Assembly (NCBI GenBank): GCA_014706295.1
Contig: JACSVZ010000002.1
Location: 18,708,494 to 18,772,493 of the forward strand
Reading direction: 5' to 3'
Origin: Lycocorax pyrrhopterus obiensis
Taxonomy: Eukaryota > Chordata > Aves > Passeriformes > Paradisaeidae
Length of the DNA stretch: 64,000 nt
The notes under the pieces were generated by a model. That model was not told the DNA's origin. It worked only from the letters and a program-made list of their open reading frames with translations, and did no database searches. Positions within the stretch are counted from its first letter, which is position 1. Each line of letters starts with the position of its first letter. Made by a program: the position numbers and the translations under genes. Below, piece after piece: positions 12,001 through 23,949 of this stretch.

Positions 12001-15000
12001 GTAATAATATCATATAAGCAAGCTATGATAAGTAAGTGAGTAGAGAAAGCAATGGAGCAACTTACGTTGCATAACTTAGTGAATTTTTTATGAATCAGTT
12101 AGGAACTAGCTAGTAAATAACTATTCACCCCTGGAGAGGAAATTTAAATTGATATTAAGGATGTCAAAAAGCATGGAGGAACAGGCAGCAGAAGAGTCTG
12201 CAGATTTGAGTGGCAAGAACAATGATTAAACTCAAACAGATCAAATTGAAATACAGTTTCATATGTTCCATAGGCTGGATTCCTAATAATCCTCAGCAGT
12301 TTAATACTGACATGTTAGTGATTCTTGCCCTGTGTCAGCATCTGGAATGACAATGACAGTTGAGGCTGATGGACACATAAATCTGAAGCCTAAATAAGTG
12401 ATACCTGAAGTCTCAGTGAAAAGAGCTGGAGTAAACATGAACTGTACATAGCACCTGGAAAAGGACTTGCAAACATCCATATGAAGAAGAAAGATGACAA
12501 AAATCATAACAGACAAATAATCTTCCCCTGTAACCTGTGAATGATGGTAGTAAAGCTGTGGGAAGCTTGATGAGTTGTCAAACTTATGTCAACTGAAGGT
12601 GCTTGTTCAATGTTTGAAATAGTAGATTTTCAGTATCTAAACCATACACACAGTTGTTATTTCCAGCTTACCTGGTAAATGTTCAAATTGAAAGTCCATC
12701 AAAATATGAACAGATATCATAAAGCCTTCAAACGATAAAGTCTTGGAAATATTAGATGTGATGAATGGAGTAACTTACTACAAATGTTACATCTGGGTTC
12801 ACCAAGCTATAATGACTGAAGTTGGCCAACGTAAGATAACCTATGGAAAGACTGCTACTCCTGAATTTTTTGCATGTAAGGGGAAATACGAAATGCAATC
12901 AGGATCTGGGAATAAGCCAAAATCCTTCACTGTTCAAATGGAGATGGATGGTTTAGATTCTAGTCCAATTAGATGTAATATGCAACAAAATTTATATCTG
13001 TTATGGAGTACCTACACTAACTTGGTCTGGGAACACCTGTCTTGTAAAGGAAACTGAAATCCAGCTGATTTACACCACTTCCAAAGCAAAGCTTGTGTTG
13101 CACGTGTAGTCTCAGCTTGAAAGATAAAATGATAATTGCTGACCTCTGAAAACGTCAGAGGTTCAACTGAGAGAAAACTGAACTCAGTTGGCACTGAGGA
13201 AGCAGCTCATGGTACCTGTCTTTGCTGGCAATTTATTCTGCTCTATTTTATTCAGGGAATCTTTTCTGCTCTCTTGCCTTCGTGTCCTTATGCGCAGGCT
13301 GTAAATGTCTGAAGGACTTACTTTAAAGATAGCAAAATGGTTTAGAGACAGTTTTTTGGAATACACGAAGATAGATAGGGCCTTGTCATATTTATAATTA
13401 ATCCACTGTGTCATTGCAGGAAGCTCTAAAAGCTACTTGTTTGCATGGCAAATTCTTCTTCCTCTTTTGAAAATAATCTATTGTAATCCATTTTGTATAA
13501 CATAATTTTGATTTAGAGATGCATAGCAGGACACCACTAAGGATCCATTCTGTTAGCAGTCAAGAATGGTTTCCGTTCCTCTCAGCCTTTTAAATCATTG
13601 GTACATAGAGACACTCTGCTGAAGATGGAACACAAACATTTTAATTTTGATTATTTTAGAATATAAATTCTTTAAGGAAGGCTATTTCTATTAATGGATC
13701 ATGTGTTTCAAGGAGGATCCATTCTGCTGTTTCAAAATTGGGACCACGCAGATCCCAGAACTGTTGGTGCCACTTAAAATTATATGTTCATATTACAGTA
13801 TTCTGAGATTTTTCTTCATCAATTAAAACTTTATCATATTGCAACAGTAGAAACTGGAGTTTTCTGTGCCAGATGTCTACCTCTGGATAAAGGTTTTGGT
13901 TAATTAGGATTGGGATTTCATTGTTCACAGAGTTTTCATTTGAACTTAATCATCCCAGAAAATGAGGCTTAATTTGTAGGGAAAATAGACCACTTTGCCT
14001 TGTTAAGTCTTGCTGTCATTTCCTTAAGGAGATCCAGCACCAGCCTATTTTTACAGCAAACTGCTGCAATTTCATGGGCAGAAAGGTGGGTGGGAGGAAC
14101 CAAACAGACCAGAGTAGAAGCAGATGGTACCAAGGTATTTTAACTATTGAGGTACTCACTTATGAATCTTGTCATAGAACAAAAATCCTGAATCTTAATA
14201 TTTAATTCTTCTCACAGCAAATGGCTTTACAACCCTCTGGCAGGTTTGCTCTCTAGTGCTGCTCTGAGTAGGGAATAATTGTTATTGTTAACATTAAGTA
14301 GCTAAAACAGCAGAAGTCTGTGCTGTGGCTCAGGAGGCCTAAATGACTCCTGTTGTGGGTAAATCCCACACAGAGGAATTCCTGACTTAGTAAGTGATGT
14401 ATTTTTTATTTTTGCTCTGAGCAACATACTACCACACACCTTTCACTAAATGGATATTAACATCTGAGGTCCCAGGTTCAGAGAGCAGGGAACACAGGGA
14501 ACCCATCCCACGTAGTATCAAGTTTGATTCAGTGTGTTGCCTGTTCACATTTTAAGTTTGATTTGGGTGGTTCAGACTACTTGGTTTCAATTTCTAGCTT
14601 TTTTACAAAGTCCTCACGTTCAAAAAGAAAAAAAAATGATATTTAGTATTCATAAAACATTTTCAGTAATTAAAAAGATTGTATAATTCTTTGAATACTA
14701 CCTTTTAAGATGCCTTTTTTGTGGTACCTGAATTTGGGGCTGTAGGCCACTACCTAAAAGGAACTAGAAGAGAGCTGGAGAGGGACTTTCTACAAGTGCC
14801 TGTAGATAGGATAAGGGGCAATGGCTTTAAACTGACAGTAAGTAGGTTTAGATGAGATATTAGGAAGAAATTTTTTACTGTGAGGGTGGTGGGGCACTGG
14901 AAAAGGTTGCCCAGAGAAATCATGGATGCCTGATCCCTGGAAGTGTTCAAGGCCTGGTTGGTCCAGTGGAAGGTGTCTCCATGCCAGGAGGGTTGGAATC

Positions 15001-18000
15001 AGATGATCCTTAAGGTCCTTTTCAAGCCAAGCCATTCTGTAATTCTGCGGTCATTTTATATAAAAAAGATGCTATGTAATTAAAGAATCTTAAGTGAAGC
15101 ATGTCTTGTTATCTGTAGTGAGGTCTAGAAATTTGGGATGAGGAAGCCCCTTTTTCTGGGTGGGGAGAAAGCCTGCTTGTTTGCTTACAAACAGAATAAA
15201 TTTTGAAACAATCACTTTGTACTTAAAAAAAAAAACCAAAAATGCTAAATCAAGTGTTATTTTTCTCCCAGGACAGAGATTTCAGTATACATGGAGAGGT
15301 TGAATCAAGCAGCTCTCTATCCTTTGGACTATCAGTAATAACTTTTTTGCTGCAGTACCAGGACTTAGGAGGTGTCTTTGCTGATGTTTGGTAGTCAAAC
15401 TGTTACATTTCATTTGGGGACCGAATGCCTGTCCACTCGTGTGCTTCATCATCTGGACCTATGTGGGTTATTTTGTTCTTTTGTTCAGTATTGAGAAGCT
15501 AACATATGGAAGATAACTCATCTGTTTCTATTTTTAGGTCAGAAAATTAGGGTTTAACAAGGAAAGAAAATAAAATTTGAGTATCAGCTGTGGTGTATTA
15601 TGGTGATAGTAACAGAAATGTGTAGCATCACTTATATTATTTGAATAAGGCAGGAATGGTTTAGAAAGAACAAAATCTAGAAGGTCACTTTAAGCCAGTT
15701 TGGGCTCCACATGTGAGCAAAGGCAGCCAAAGAACAACAGCCTCCCATATTTAATGTGTCTTCAATGTAGGTGTTTTTTGGTAAGCTAATAATGAATTCT
15801 TCAATAGCCCCAATGAGATAATTTTTTAATAGTCCTTTATTTTTGTTGTTTTCATGCAGGTTACTCTGAAAGCCAAACAGGTGAAGGATTCTGTTACATA
15901 TACACCAGGTGTGTGCTTATGAAAATCACTGGGTTTGGGTGATAGCTGTGCCTTTCAGAGTCTGCTCTGCAGAGAGATTTTTGCAACCTTGACTAACTTT
16001 GAGAAAAGAGAAGAACTGCTGGGTGTTCTGAGGGAACACTTCCCTTTAGCTATATCTTCCCAGGATTTCTTATTCCATTTATTGTGGGGTTTGTTCATTT
16101 GTTCAGGCTACTCTCTTTGTTTATATCAGTGTGGGAATTTAGTAGCACTTCCCATAGATCATATAAGCTCCTAATTGGCAAAGTTCAACACCGTGAATAG
16201 CTTGATTTCTCAATTTTTTATTTCTTAAGCTGTCAGTCCAGAAGAGCTTTTTGTCCACTCAGCTGTTCCCAGAACCTTTAATTTGTGGGCAGTTCCCTGC
16301 TTGTTTGTGGGGTGTTTTACTTTTTCAGAAGTGTAACAGCAGTGCTTCTAACAGGTATCATTAGGCTCGCTGAGCTTAAAACACTGGCCCACAATTCTAA
16401 AAATTTCAAAGTCAACATGAATCTGCCGGATCATATAATCACCCAGCGAGAAAGGGAGGAGGAAGTGGAGGAGGAGGGGAACTACAGTCTTATACCAGAG
16501 CAGATGGATGTCCAAACAGATCCAAAGGAGACCAGTGCAAGTGAAACTAGACACCGCAGACGAAAAATTGTCAAAGCACCTGAAATGGCTCTGCTGGCAA
16601 CAAAAGAGGCACCAGAAGAGAAGGGCAGAGGGAGACGTCAGAAAGATTTTGATAACACTGAGCAAGAGGAAGAGAGTGATGATGAGAGCAGAAGAAGGGA
16701 GAAAAGCCGTGCACCAGAAGAACTGTGGACTCAAAATCAACAGAAACTTCTTGAAATGGCCTTGCAGCAGTATCCAAAGGGAACATCGGACCGCTGGGAT
16801 AAAATAGCAAAATGTGTTCCTGGAAAAAGCAAGGTATGACTTGTTTTGACTGAACTATAGTATAAATTGAGGGGAAGCATACTTGCTACCCATTTATGAT
16901 TACCTTAAGAATGAGGGTCCAGACAGAAAGGTGAGGCCTTTACTTGGCCTCTCAGTCTAGACTCAGGTGACCTAAAGAGCGTTACTGTCATGTTTGTTGT
17001 TTTATTTAAAACACTTTTTCATTCATTTCAGTTTGTTTGATCTAATACAGAAAATGTTGAAGTAACTCCTGTTTCATTTAAAATACCTACCTCTCCTCTG
17101 CCTTTCAGATCTTCAATTGCAGGACAAATTAGATTTTAAAACAAATTTTGATTCAAAGTTAGTAACCAAATGTTGGTGAGCTGCTTTGCTTACACTTTCA
17201 CAATACTTTTCTCAACCCATCTCAAGGAACAAACAAAATAAGTAATCCATCTGCAAGTGTTAAATGCTCAGTAATCTATCTAATGTTCTTTTTGTAAGTA
17301 TAATCTTTTTAAAACAGCATTCATTGTCAGTGATATAGATGGCCTGTGCTAGATCTCTTAATAGTTGTGATAGCTTAGTTTGCTTGCTTCAGCCACTGTA
17401 GCTGCAGAAAAGCCCTGTAGTATTTGTGCCAAACACAGTGTGAGGGAGCAGGAAGTGCAGTGGGGAAAGATTTTTCTCTGGCTCTGAAGCTGTTCTGCAG
17501 TCTCTGGTGTCAGCAGGTGCTGCTTCAGTGACCTTGAAGGCTTGGCTTAACCTGCCTGCAGTGGGGCTCACACCAGAGTAACTGTTTTAGATAAATATTG
17601 CAATACAGCTGTTCAATAATTGCTCTTGCAGTCATTGTCAAGAAGTACTGGGCAACTGTTTCTTAGGTTTGTGTACTCTTCAAACAGATAAATGAGCCAC
17701 TAAGAAATGTAAATTGCAAGTTCATTTTTCTAATCCCCTCTTCCCTAGATGTAGATTCCCCTTCTCAAATTCAGCATGCAACTTTAAAACAACAAGAAAT
17801 CAACCAACCAACCAAGAAAAAAACCCAAACAAACAAAAAAACCACTCCAAAAAAACCCCTACACAACCCTAAGAACACAGCTCTTCTTCTAGAATAAGGT
17901 AGCATGTATAGAGCTAAAGCAATACTAAAATTTCAACCTTTGAATAACACTTCTGTGTTTCCTTTCAGGAGGAGTGTATAGCAAGATACAAGTTGCTTGT

Positions 18001-18037
18001 TGAACTGGTACAAAAGAAAAAAATGGCTAAAAGCTGA
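2928..18037 (+). CDS. DNAJC1: DNAJC1 (ERdj1/MTJ1), C-terminal 238 residues in four exons
   Basis: This is the 3' part of DNAJC1, an ER-membrane J-domain co-chaperone. In the family the J domain faces the lumen, where it stimulates the Hsp70 BiP, and the C-terminal SANT domains face the cytosol; that N-terminal part lies left of the window. The exons are 2928-3047, 15860-15908, 16355-16833 and 17969-18037, with phases 0, 0, 1 and 0, and all joins keep frame. Counting from the first residue here, SANT1 is residues 1-45 (Trp4, Trp27). An acidic and basic linker follows (about 70-178, with RHRRRK and GRRQKDFD). SANT2 is 179-235 (Trp181, Trp204, then [15 protein letters not shown]), with TGA at 18035. 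I recognised it by similarity to human DNAJC1, which is close in both SANT domains and looser in the linker. SANT2 of the mammalian protein binds serpins and ITIH4. The gene converges on MLLT10. Confidence 0.96.
6225..6430 (+). mobile_element. Ancient CR1-like LINE 3' fragment
   Basis: The stretch at 6321-6430 keeps the order of an old CR1 tail: CAGTGGAATAAGCTGCTG, a GGAGTCTCTGTACTTG segment, CCTTTAAGAACAGGTTAC, then ACAAACATCTG. The first 100 bases are more doubtful. It is far more diverged than the CR1 at 745, so an older insertion. Borders are approximate. Confidence 0.55.
10213..10341. repeat. 69-bp tandem duplication, two copies
   Basis: Copy 1 is 10213-10281 and copy 2 is 10282-10341. 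Both begin CTCAAAGATTC, run through AGAAATTCCTCA and TTCATAGTACTACTCA, and end at ACAGGCT. Copy 2 differs by a few substitutions and an extra CTACT-type unit. The open frame across it (10075-10398) repeats [14 protein letters not shown], but it is only the repeat being read and is not a gene. Confidence 0.88.
14735..15048 (+). mobile_element. CR1 LINE 3' end, sense to DNAJC1
   Basis: A typical CR1 tail: GAGAGGGACTTTCTACAAG, a GATAGGATAAGGGGCAATGG block, GGGCACTGGAAAAGGTTGCC, GATCCCTGGAAGTGTTCAAGG, GGTTGGAATCAGATGATCC and the terminal CCATTCTGTAATTCTG repeat. Only the last ~310 bases of the element are present. Open frames read on the - strand here (14750-15035) are shadows of this repeat. Confidence 0.92.
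15860..15908 (+). CDS. DNAJC1: DNAJC1 coding exon, end of SANT1
   Basis: This small exon has 49 bases, 16 codons plus one base, and is too short to show as a long ORF. It is preceded by TTTTCATGCAG and followed by donor GTGTGT, which is weaker than the gene's other donors. It encodes [16 protein letters not shown] plus the first base of a Gly codon. This matches the human VTTKAKQLKDSVTCSPG segment in place and phase. The frame joins exactly to 3047 and to 16355. Confidence 0.93.
15909..16354 (+). other. DNAJC1 intron, 446 bases
   Basis: Bordered by GTGTGT and CTTCTAACAG. Nothing else is recognised. An upstream AG at 16327-16328 (TTTTTCAG) is a plausible decoy acceptor, but using it would add codons absent from the human protein. 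Confidence 0.8.
16355..16833 (+). CDS. DNAJC1: DNAJC1 coding exon, charged linker and first part of SANT2
   Basis: The exon has 479 bases, with acceptor CTTCTAACAG and donor GTATGA. Two bases finish a Gly codon, then come 159 codons. It encodes a fast-evolving linker rich in Glu, Lys and Arg, with acidic stretches and two basic clusters, then the start of SANT2 from about base 16720 ([34 protein letters not shown]). The basic clusters resemble nuclear-localisation signals, which is only an inference. The frame is open upstream to an ATG at 16285, but that stretch is intron: the splice site and the homology both begin at 16355. Confidence 0.95.
16834..17968 (+). other. DNAJC1 last intron, 1.1 kb
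   Basis: Bordered by GTATGA and TTCCTTTCAG. It contains an A/C-rich low-complexity patch at 17,795-17,875 (CAACCAACCAACC, then AAACAAACAAA) and otherwise unremarkable intron sequence. Confidence 0.85.
17795..17875. repeat. A/C-rich low-complexity tract
   Basis: Short (CCAA)n followed by (CAAA)n-like units and mixed A/C runs. Similar patches recur at 51,250-51,345 and, inverted as T/G, at 49,315-49,375. Confidence 0.75.
17969..18037 (+). CDS. DNAJC1: DNAJC1 last coding exon with stop
   Basis: The acceptor TTCCTTTCAG is followed by 22 codons and TGA (18035-18037). The peptide [22 protein letters not shown] completes helix 3 of SANT2 and ends in a lysine-rich tail. The human tail reads almost the same. 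It joins in phase 0 to Lys at 16831-16833. Confidence 0.95.
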   Translation, partial: EECIARYKLLVELVQKKKMAKS

Positions 18038-18190
18038 ATGTTGTGAGCAAGAAGAGATGTAGCTCATCTTTGTCAAAATGGGGTTTTAAATCTCATATGC
18101 AGGAAACTGCATTTTTGTACCTCAGTATTTCTATATGTCATGTGCCTTAGCAAAAGAAAATATTAATAAATCTTACACTATCTTACCTGG
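18038..18190 (+). other. DNAJC1: DNAJC1 3' UTR, short
   Basis: Only about 150 bases separate the stop from the first good poly(A) signal, AATAAA at 18165-18170, with T/GT-rich sequence just after it (18188-18225). Cleavage is therefore likely near 18,185-18,190. Further AATAAA hexamers at about 18,884 and 18,919 could serve longer transcripts. Confidence 0.7.
18165..18170 (+). terminator. DNAJC1: Poly(A) signal of DNAJC1
   Basis: Canonical AATAAA lies 128 bases after the stop, with a GTTTGTGTGTTG downstream element 18-30 bases later. This is the standard layout for vertebrate cleavage and polyadenylation. Confidence 0.7.
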
Positions 18191-21100
18191 TTTGTGTGTT
18201 GAAGAATGAAGGTGTGTTTCTATTGAAGAGATGCTTGTGCAGATGTGTGATAATAATGTCTAAAAGTGAGCAGACCTTCAGGAAAACTTCCTGTGATAAT
18301 CACATACTGAATCTGGTAGGTTTGCAGCCAATGGATATACAGTGTACAAATAACTTAGATTTGTTTTGAAAGAGAGAATTGACCTGAAATTTTTAAGTAA
18401 GCAAGAGTAATGAAACTCTGCACTCAAAATATATTTTTCTTTCTTGCACCTCTAAATCCAAGACCATATGCTTATAAACACCTTATTCTTAAAAATACCT
18501 AGCCGTATTTTGAAATAAGTAGTATTTCTAGTATTAACTTCCACGTATATTTATATGCACCTGCAATATAATGCTTTCTTTTGCCAACCCTGCAGTGGTA
18601 CACAGTGATATTTGATAGCATTGTTAATTCAGTAAAGTTGAAATGGGTAAAAACACTAAAGGCCTTCATTTTTAAATTTGAAATTAAGAGATACAAGGTA
18701 CTTCAGGACCACTTTTTAGGTACAGAATGGCTAACATTCTTGGGCTAAGAGTTCTCATATTTGGGGTGTGGTTGTATACCCTGGATTCAATTTGAAGAAC
18801 AGGTAATAAGGGTTATATTATTCCCTACTTGTAATTTTGTTTTGTATAACTTTTCCAGAATTATGAAAAGCTTAAAATGCTGGAATAAAGGGTACTTAAT
18901 GGGCTGTAAATGACAGCAATAAATCAGAGCAGTGATCACAGTCTTTTACAAGAAACACTAAGGACTTTTTTAAAGCATTATTTACCATTCAAATTGTGAT
19001 TTATACCAGGATTCTAAAAATTTTTTGAGCTTTAATTCAAAATCAGAATGAAAACTTAGAGGCTCACATATCTGAACTCAAAATCGAAACTTGGTGGCTG
19101 AAAGTCTCCGTTACCTTCCTGCCATTTCCACTGCTGAGTTCCCCAGTAACTACCGATTGTGCTCCTTCTGTCAGGGCAGCATTTCACAACATTTCATCTC
19201 ATTCCCATAAAACTTTAAGGGCTAAGTATTTAGGGAATATAACAGTGTTCCATATGTGTTCCTTTACCAGTTGGAGCTTTGTTGGGGTTTTTATGTCTCA
19301 TATTAAAAAAAATCTTAGTTGGTAGAAATAATGATATTATGGAAACATAGACAGATACAAAATAATGGACTTCATTTTTTTTCACAGAGAACTTCACAGC
19401 TTAACTGCATTGGAAATTAAACATATTTAGAAGCTGTACTGTGATGTGGGTGCTAATCGATGGAACAGGAATTCTGTGCTACTCTGAAGGAAGAATCTTA
19501 GTGAGATCAAGTGAGGTATTTTCAAGAGATATCAGGAAATCTTAACTTTCAAAAGCTTTTAGTCATCCAGAACACTCAATGAGAGATGACTAGCTATAAA
19601 GCAAGGTAATTGAAATGGCTGCAAAGAAAAGCTGCTAAAATGGTGAAGGGAATTGGTGAAAATTAATGGGTGGAGCTGGGGTAGAAGAACATCAGCAAAT
19701 GGAGATGTACTGTTCATGAACAAAATAGACTGGTAATGGGAATATTTCTGCAGTTTCAAAAAAAGAAAGCAAGTAATGGGAGAGTTTAGCCTGTGAGGAG
19801 AAGAGAGCCATCTTTCCTTTCCAGTCTGGATTTACAAGACTTTACCTGGGATGGTGTGCCTGGTTCAGTGTATCACACTTCGAGATATAGAGCATCCAGA
19901 AGAGAGCAGAGCAATGGAATGATCCAGTGTTTGCAATGCCTGATTTGCTAGGAAGGAATTGTTGGTATTTGCTCTAGAGAGGGAGAAAAATCTTCCAGGT
20001 ATGTAAAAGGGAGCTTTGCAGTTGCATGATCTCTGTTTCCCTGATGTGATCCATATGGAAATGTTACAAATCTGCTGTGGCTGTGAAGAGTAACAATGGG
20101 CTCAGTTTGGTGTGAGAAATAGCTTAGTTAGGTGTCAAGGCAAAAAAATCCAGTGGCAAATGTAACTAGGGCTTGGGAGGACTCTTGACACCTTTATTGC
20201 TGGAGATCTAAATTTAATGTGAGCACCTGCTCAAGACTGGCCACATCCCCACCGCGTGTGTGGCAATCAATAGTCACACGCTGCCTCCCAACACCTTCCG
20301 CTCCCCTCCACCACAGCCCTTCTGGATGGGGGTCAAAGGAAGAAGGACAAGCACTGCTGACTGGTAAGAATTTTTGTTTGTTTGTAAGACCATTCACACT
20401 GAGAAACCTGAAACAATGCTCCTGACAAATCCAGTTTACTTGAAGGAAGGTAAGTTTAAGGATGGGCAAAGGTTGTACGTGCCATTCTGTCACACTTGTC
20501 AGGTTGAACATCTGAGTGCTGGATGTGCTGCTTATGCCTGGATGGAAGGGAATTAATGGATTGCATCCTTACTGCTTAAAGACTGAACCTTCCTGAAAGC
20601 AGAGGCAAGCTGGCTGTGTAAGAGAAATGCATTGGTCTCTTGCACAGTGGCACTGCACCAGGAATTGGTGACAGGCCCAACTGTCTCAGCATCAAGAACT
20701 GGGAAGGTTTTGCATAGCACTGGTGGGTCATTTGGAACTGAAGGTCTTGGACAGGGAGTGTGAGTCAGTGCCCTGCACCAGTGGATCTGATCTCTGCACC
20801 CAGATGCTCAGATCCCCATCCAGGAGCCATCCCTCATGGAGCAAGGTAGTGAAGGCTTTGTCCAGAGCGCATCCAGTCGTACTTCATGTTCAGTTCATCA
20901 AGGGCCAAAGGAATTGGCACAGCCTTAGCTTTAGCTTTAGCGTTTGGCAGTGGGGAGGAAGGAGGCCTGGGTAAGAGTCTGAGACTTTCAGAGCCTCTCA
21001 AGGCCCTCTCCTGGGGTTGCCGTGTGTTGTGGATGATGACACAGCCCTATTAGCAGTGCCTTTAGTCTGTGGTGACCGAGGTCAGACATGATGCTCACTG

Positions 21101-23930
21101 GAGAAGTGGAAGACTGTAGCCAGGCTTTGTTTTCTCATGGGTCTGTTACCCAATGCCAGAGCTTGTTTTTCTAAAACTTTCTGTCCGTGAAAACCAAGGT
21201 CACTCAAGGCTTGGGATTTAAGCAACTTCGTCCAACTTTTGTTGTATTATGGAATGCACATTTCCTTTAAGTAAGGTTAATAATTTGCCTGCTAGCAAAA
21301 TATATTTTCTTTCCTGGGCAGTTTTGAGCTGTAGCTCAACAGTGCTTTTGCACCATAACTTTGTGTTGGTTCTATACTCTGACTTGCACTTAAATGTGTC
21401 AGATCTGAGCCTACTTTGAGGATCTTTGCTTGTCTCTGCTGATGGGACGGGCAGAACACAATGGAAAGGAGCGTTTGGAGCAGATGAGACAGGGAGGGCA
21501 ATATTCCCTTACCATGCTGAGGATCCAGTCCCAGTGCCAAGCTGAAGGATCCTGACAACCATACACAAGTAAGTAGAATATGAATGAGATGCCGTGAAGG
21601 TTAATCATGCTTACATTTAAGCTGTTTAGTTTTAGAGGAAAGACCAGCAAATCCTAGTCTGCAGTGTCCTTTTGTAAATGTAGATGTTTGGACTGCATTA
21701 CGCTCAACTTTATAGTTCTCAGTGCTTGAACAAATTAAAAAAAAAAAAAAAGATGAAAGATGTTTCAGGAACGATTTTGCAATGTGACCTCTTTGTGAGA
21801 TGAGGGGGCCTGAAAACAACAGGAACACTGAAGAGTTCTCCTTTAGGTGGACCCAAGAGTAAGATTTTAGTGCAGCTTATGAAAAACAGGCATCAGAAAA
21901 CTGGTCAGTTAAATGTCACACAGTGCTACTGCTGAAAGAGTTGCTCCTGCTTGAATGGATAAAAGTTGATAAAAGCAGGATTTCAGATGTAGGCTAGCCA
22001 GAATTACTTGGCTTCTGTAAGCCATACCGTTTGTTGTCACTGTTCAGTGAAGTGGGGTTTTGGTGAAAAATCTGAATGGAGCACCTTTAGTCTGTGCTGC
22101 TTTTGTGACACTGAGCCCAGAGTAGTTCCCAACACAGGAGGAGAGCTCAGCAACTTGGCTGCCAGGGATCTGCGGAGGGGCTTGGGCTGCTTTGGCATCC
22201 AAGGCATTCCACAGGGACAGCACTATGGGCTTTACTGGACTGGTGCCAAATCAGCCACAGACCATCATCTTTGATGTCAGGACCTGCAAAATCATTGAAA
22301 CAAGATTGGTTTTGACTGCATCTGGCCCTCATGTGAACTTGACTTTGATGTGGTCTCTTTCTTTAAAAGGCTGGTGAACTGAATTTTTGTTTGGGTGTCA
22401 GAACTGTCCTTTTCATTATTTCCTTGCTGCTTCTTGTTGGTCCACCAGGACTGTGGTACTGTAAACCACCCCTTGCTCTCTTGGGCTTCTGGCACCAATT
22501 TCTTGACAATTTTGAGTATTTCTAACTTTGTCCCTTTCACACTTCTCTTAGCAGGAGACAGGTACCAGAGTTTGGGCAGTCCCTTCCCAATAAAAGAAAT
22601 ACACAAGGAAAGGCAGGACTCAGCACTTTCACTGATTCCTTGCTCCAGGTGGAGCAAGGTGACTTATATTGCCTAAGCAGTTTTGGCTTTGGCCTAGGTC
22701 CATGAATGAAGCAGCAGTCCATGACTGCAGAAGTGGCACTCAGGATTCCCTGGAGGCCTTGTGCCAGGGGCCAGGTGTAGACTGGACTTTTCTTCCCCTG
22801 CCTCCAGCTCTGGCAGTACCAAGTGTAACTCTGAGGCCCGGCCTTCTATGCTCTGTAGTCTCCCTTCTCATCACTGACCAACAGCCAGTGCTCAAGAGGG
22901 CCAGAACACCGACAGCTCCTGAGCTCTGGACCTGGTACACGTTTAATCAGTAGAAATGCTGAAGTCTCCTGAACCTCTTCCTCAAAGCATAAAACATTCA
23001 TCAACTACCCTTAAAATGTCAGGAGGTTTTTCTAGTCCTGGGGAGGGTGGGAGCAAGTGATGCCCCTTTGCTGTGCCAGGTGATGTTTCACATTTCCCTA
23101 CTGTTAGTTCTGAGCTTGTTCATTTACCAGTCTTCTTTCAGGCTTCTAGTTTTCCCCACTGGAAAATAAAACAAAAACATTCAGTGCTTGGGTCTTGAGC
23201 AGATGGAACAACAATCAAATGGCACAGCCCACAGCAACACCATCTTCCTGCTGCTTGTCCCAGAAGCTGCTCCGAGCCTCAGACTGCCCCTGACTAGAGA
23301 GGGGCTAAAAATTGTGAGGAAGCCATAATGCATCTCTTGTCTATCAACCCCTGACTAGCACAAGCCTCACATTTTATCTTCAAGTGACTGTACAGGAAGG
23401 GTCAAGTTCTCTTTGCTTCCTGGGAAATAAAAAAACCAGTATTTAGCTATTTACCAACCTTCCCATGGACAATAAGCAAAATTCATGGAAAAAACCATGG
23501 TGCTGGTTTTACAGAAAGTACAGTGCAAAGGTTACAGCAACAACCTTGTTCCCCTCACCCAGGCAGGTGCAGATAAGGAACCGTCTCCTCCCCACCGAGC
23601 TCCTGCCAAGTTACATCAGAACAAACTGGAGCCGTTGGACAACAGCCACTGCTCCTGTGATTCCAGTCATTCCTCTCTGAAGGGTGAAAGCAAAAAACTG
23701 GCATCAGACCCAGGGCTGCAATGGGCATTTCTGTCTAGTAAGCAGAAATATCCTTGGACAGTTTTTCAGCTACATCAGTGTCTCCTGAAAGCAGAAATTT
23801 ACATGAAAAAGCATTTTTAGAAACTTCTTGTAATCAAATTTAGTAGCCACGTGCAAATTAAATCCTTCCTTTCGTGTGATGTTAATAAAAAGATTCCATT
23901 CTTCTACAAGACTCACACTACTCATATACA
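18191..23930. other. Intergenic gap between convergent DNAJC1 and MLLT10
   Basis: About 5.7 kb between the two likely poly(A) sites. 18.2-19.6 kb is AT-rich unique sequence and 19.8-20.0 kb holds an old LINE fragment. 20.2-23.8 kb is richer in G and C than the flanks, with several open frames of 60-120 codons on both strands. None of these has a recognisable domain, splice borders or a family I know. A short CTTTAG triplication lies at 20,924-20,941 and an A-run at 21,737-21,751. Confidence 0.7.
19830..20015 (+). mobile_element. Ancient CR1-like LINE fragment (ORF2 3' region)
   Basis: The stretch matches, with many changes, the CR1 segment that reads 'TGTGCCTGGTTCAGTG ... AGAGCAATGGAATGATCCAG ... 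GCCTGATTTGCTAGGAAGG'. That order occurs near the end of ORF2 in old CR1 copies. Family assignment is from memory of the consensus, and borders are approximate. Confidence 0.5.
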
Positions 23931-23949
23931 ATGATAAACATTATTAAAG

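Larger units (their letters stand above)
3048..15859 (+). other. DNAJC1 intron, 12.8 kb
   Basis: AT-rich unique sequence with scattered short open frames (the longest about 124 codons, 6709-7083) that show no splice borders, domain or codon pattern. Recognisable contents are an old CR1 fragment near 6.2-6.4 kb, an A-run at 5739-5754, a 69-bp duplication at 10.2 kb and a CR1 3' end at 14.7-15.0 kb. I see no coding exon in the rest. Confidence 0.8.

Noticed and set aside
12743..13057. 104-codon + strand frame resembling a small gene
   Set aside because: No known family, no splice signals, and an ordinary intron setting.
16285..16354. ATG start of a 184-codon frame leading into the DNAJC1 exon
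   Set aside because: The first 23 codons are intron upstream of the acceptor at 16354; homology and phase begin at 16355.
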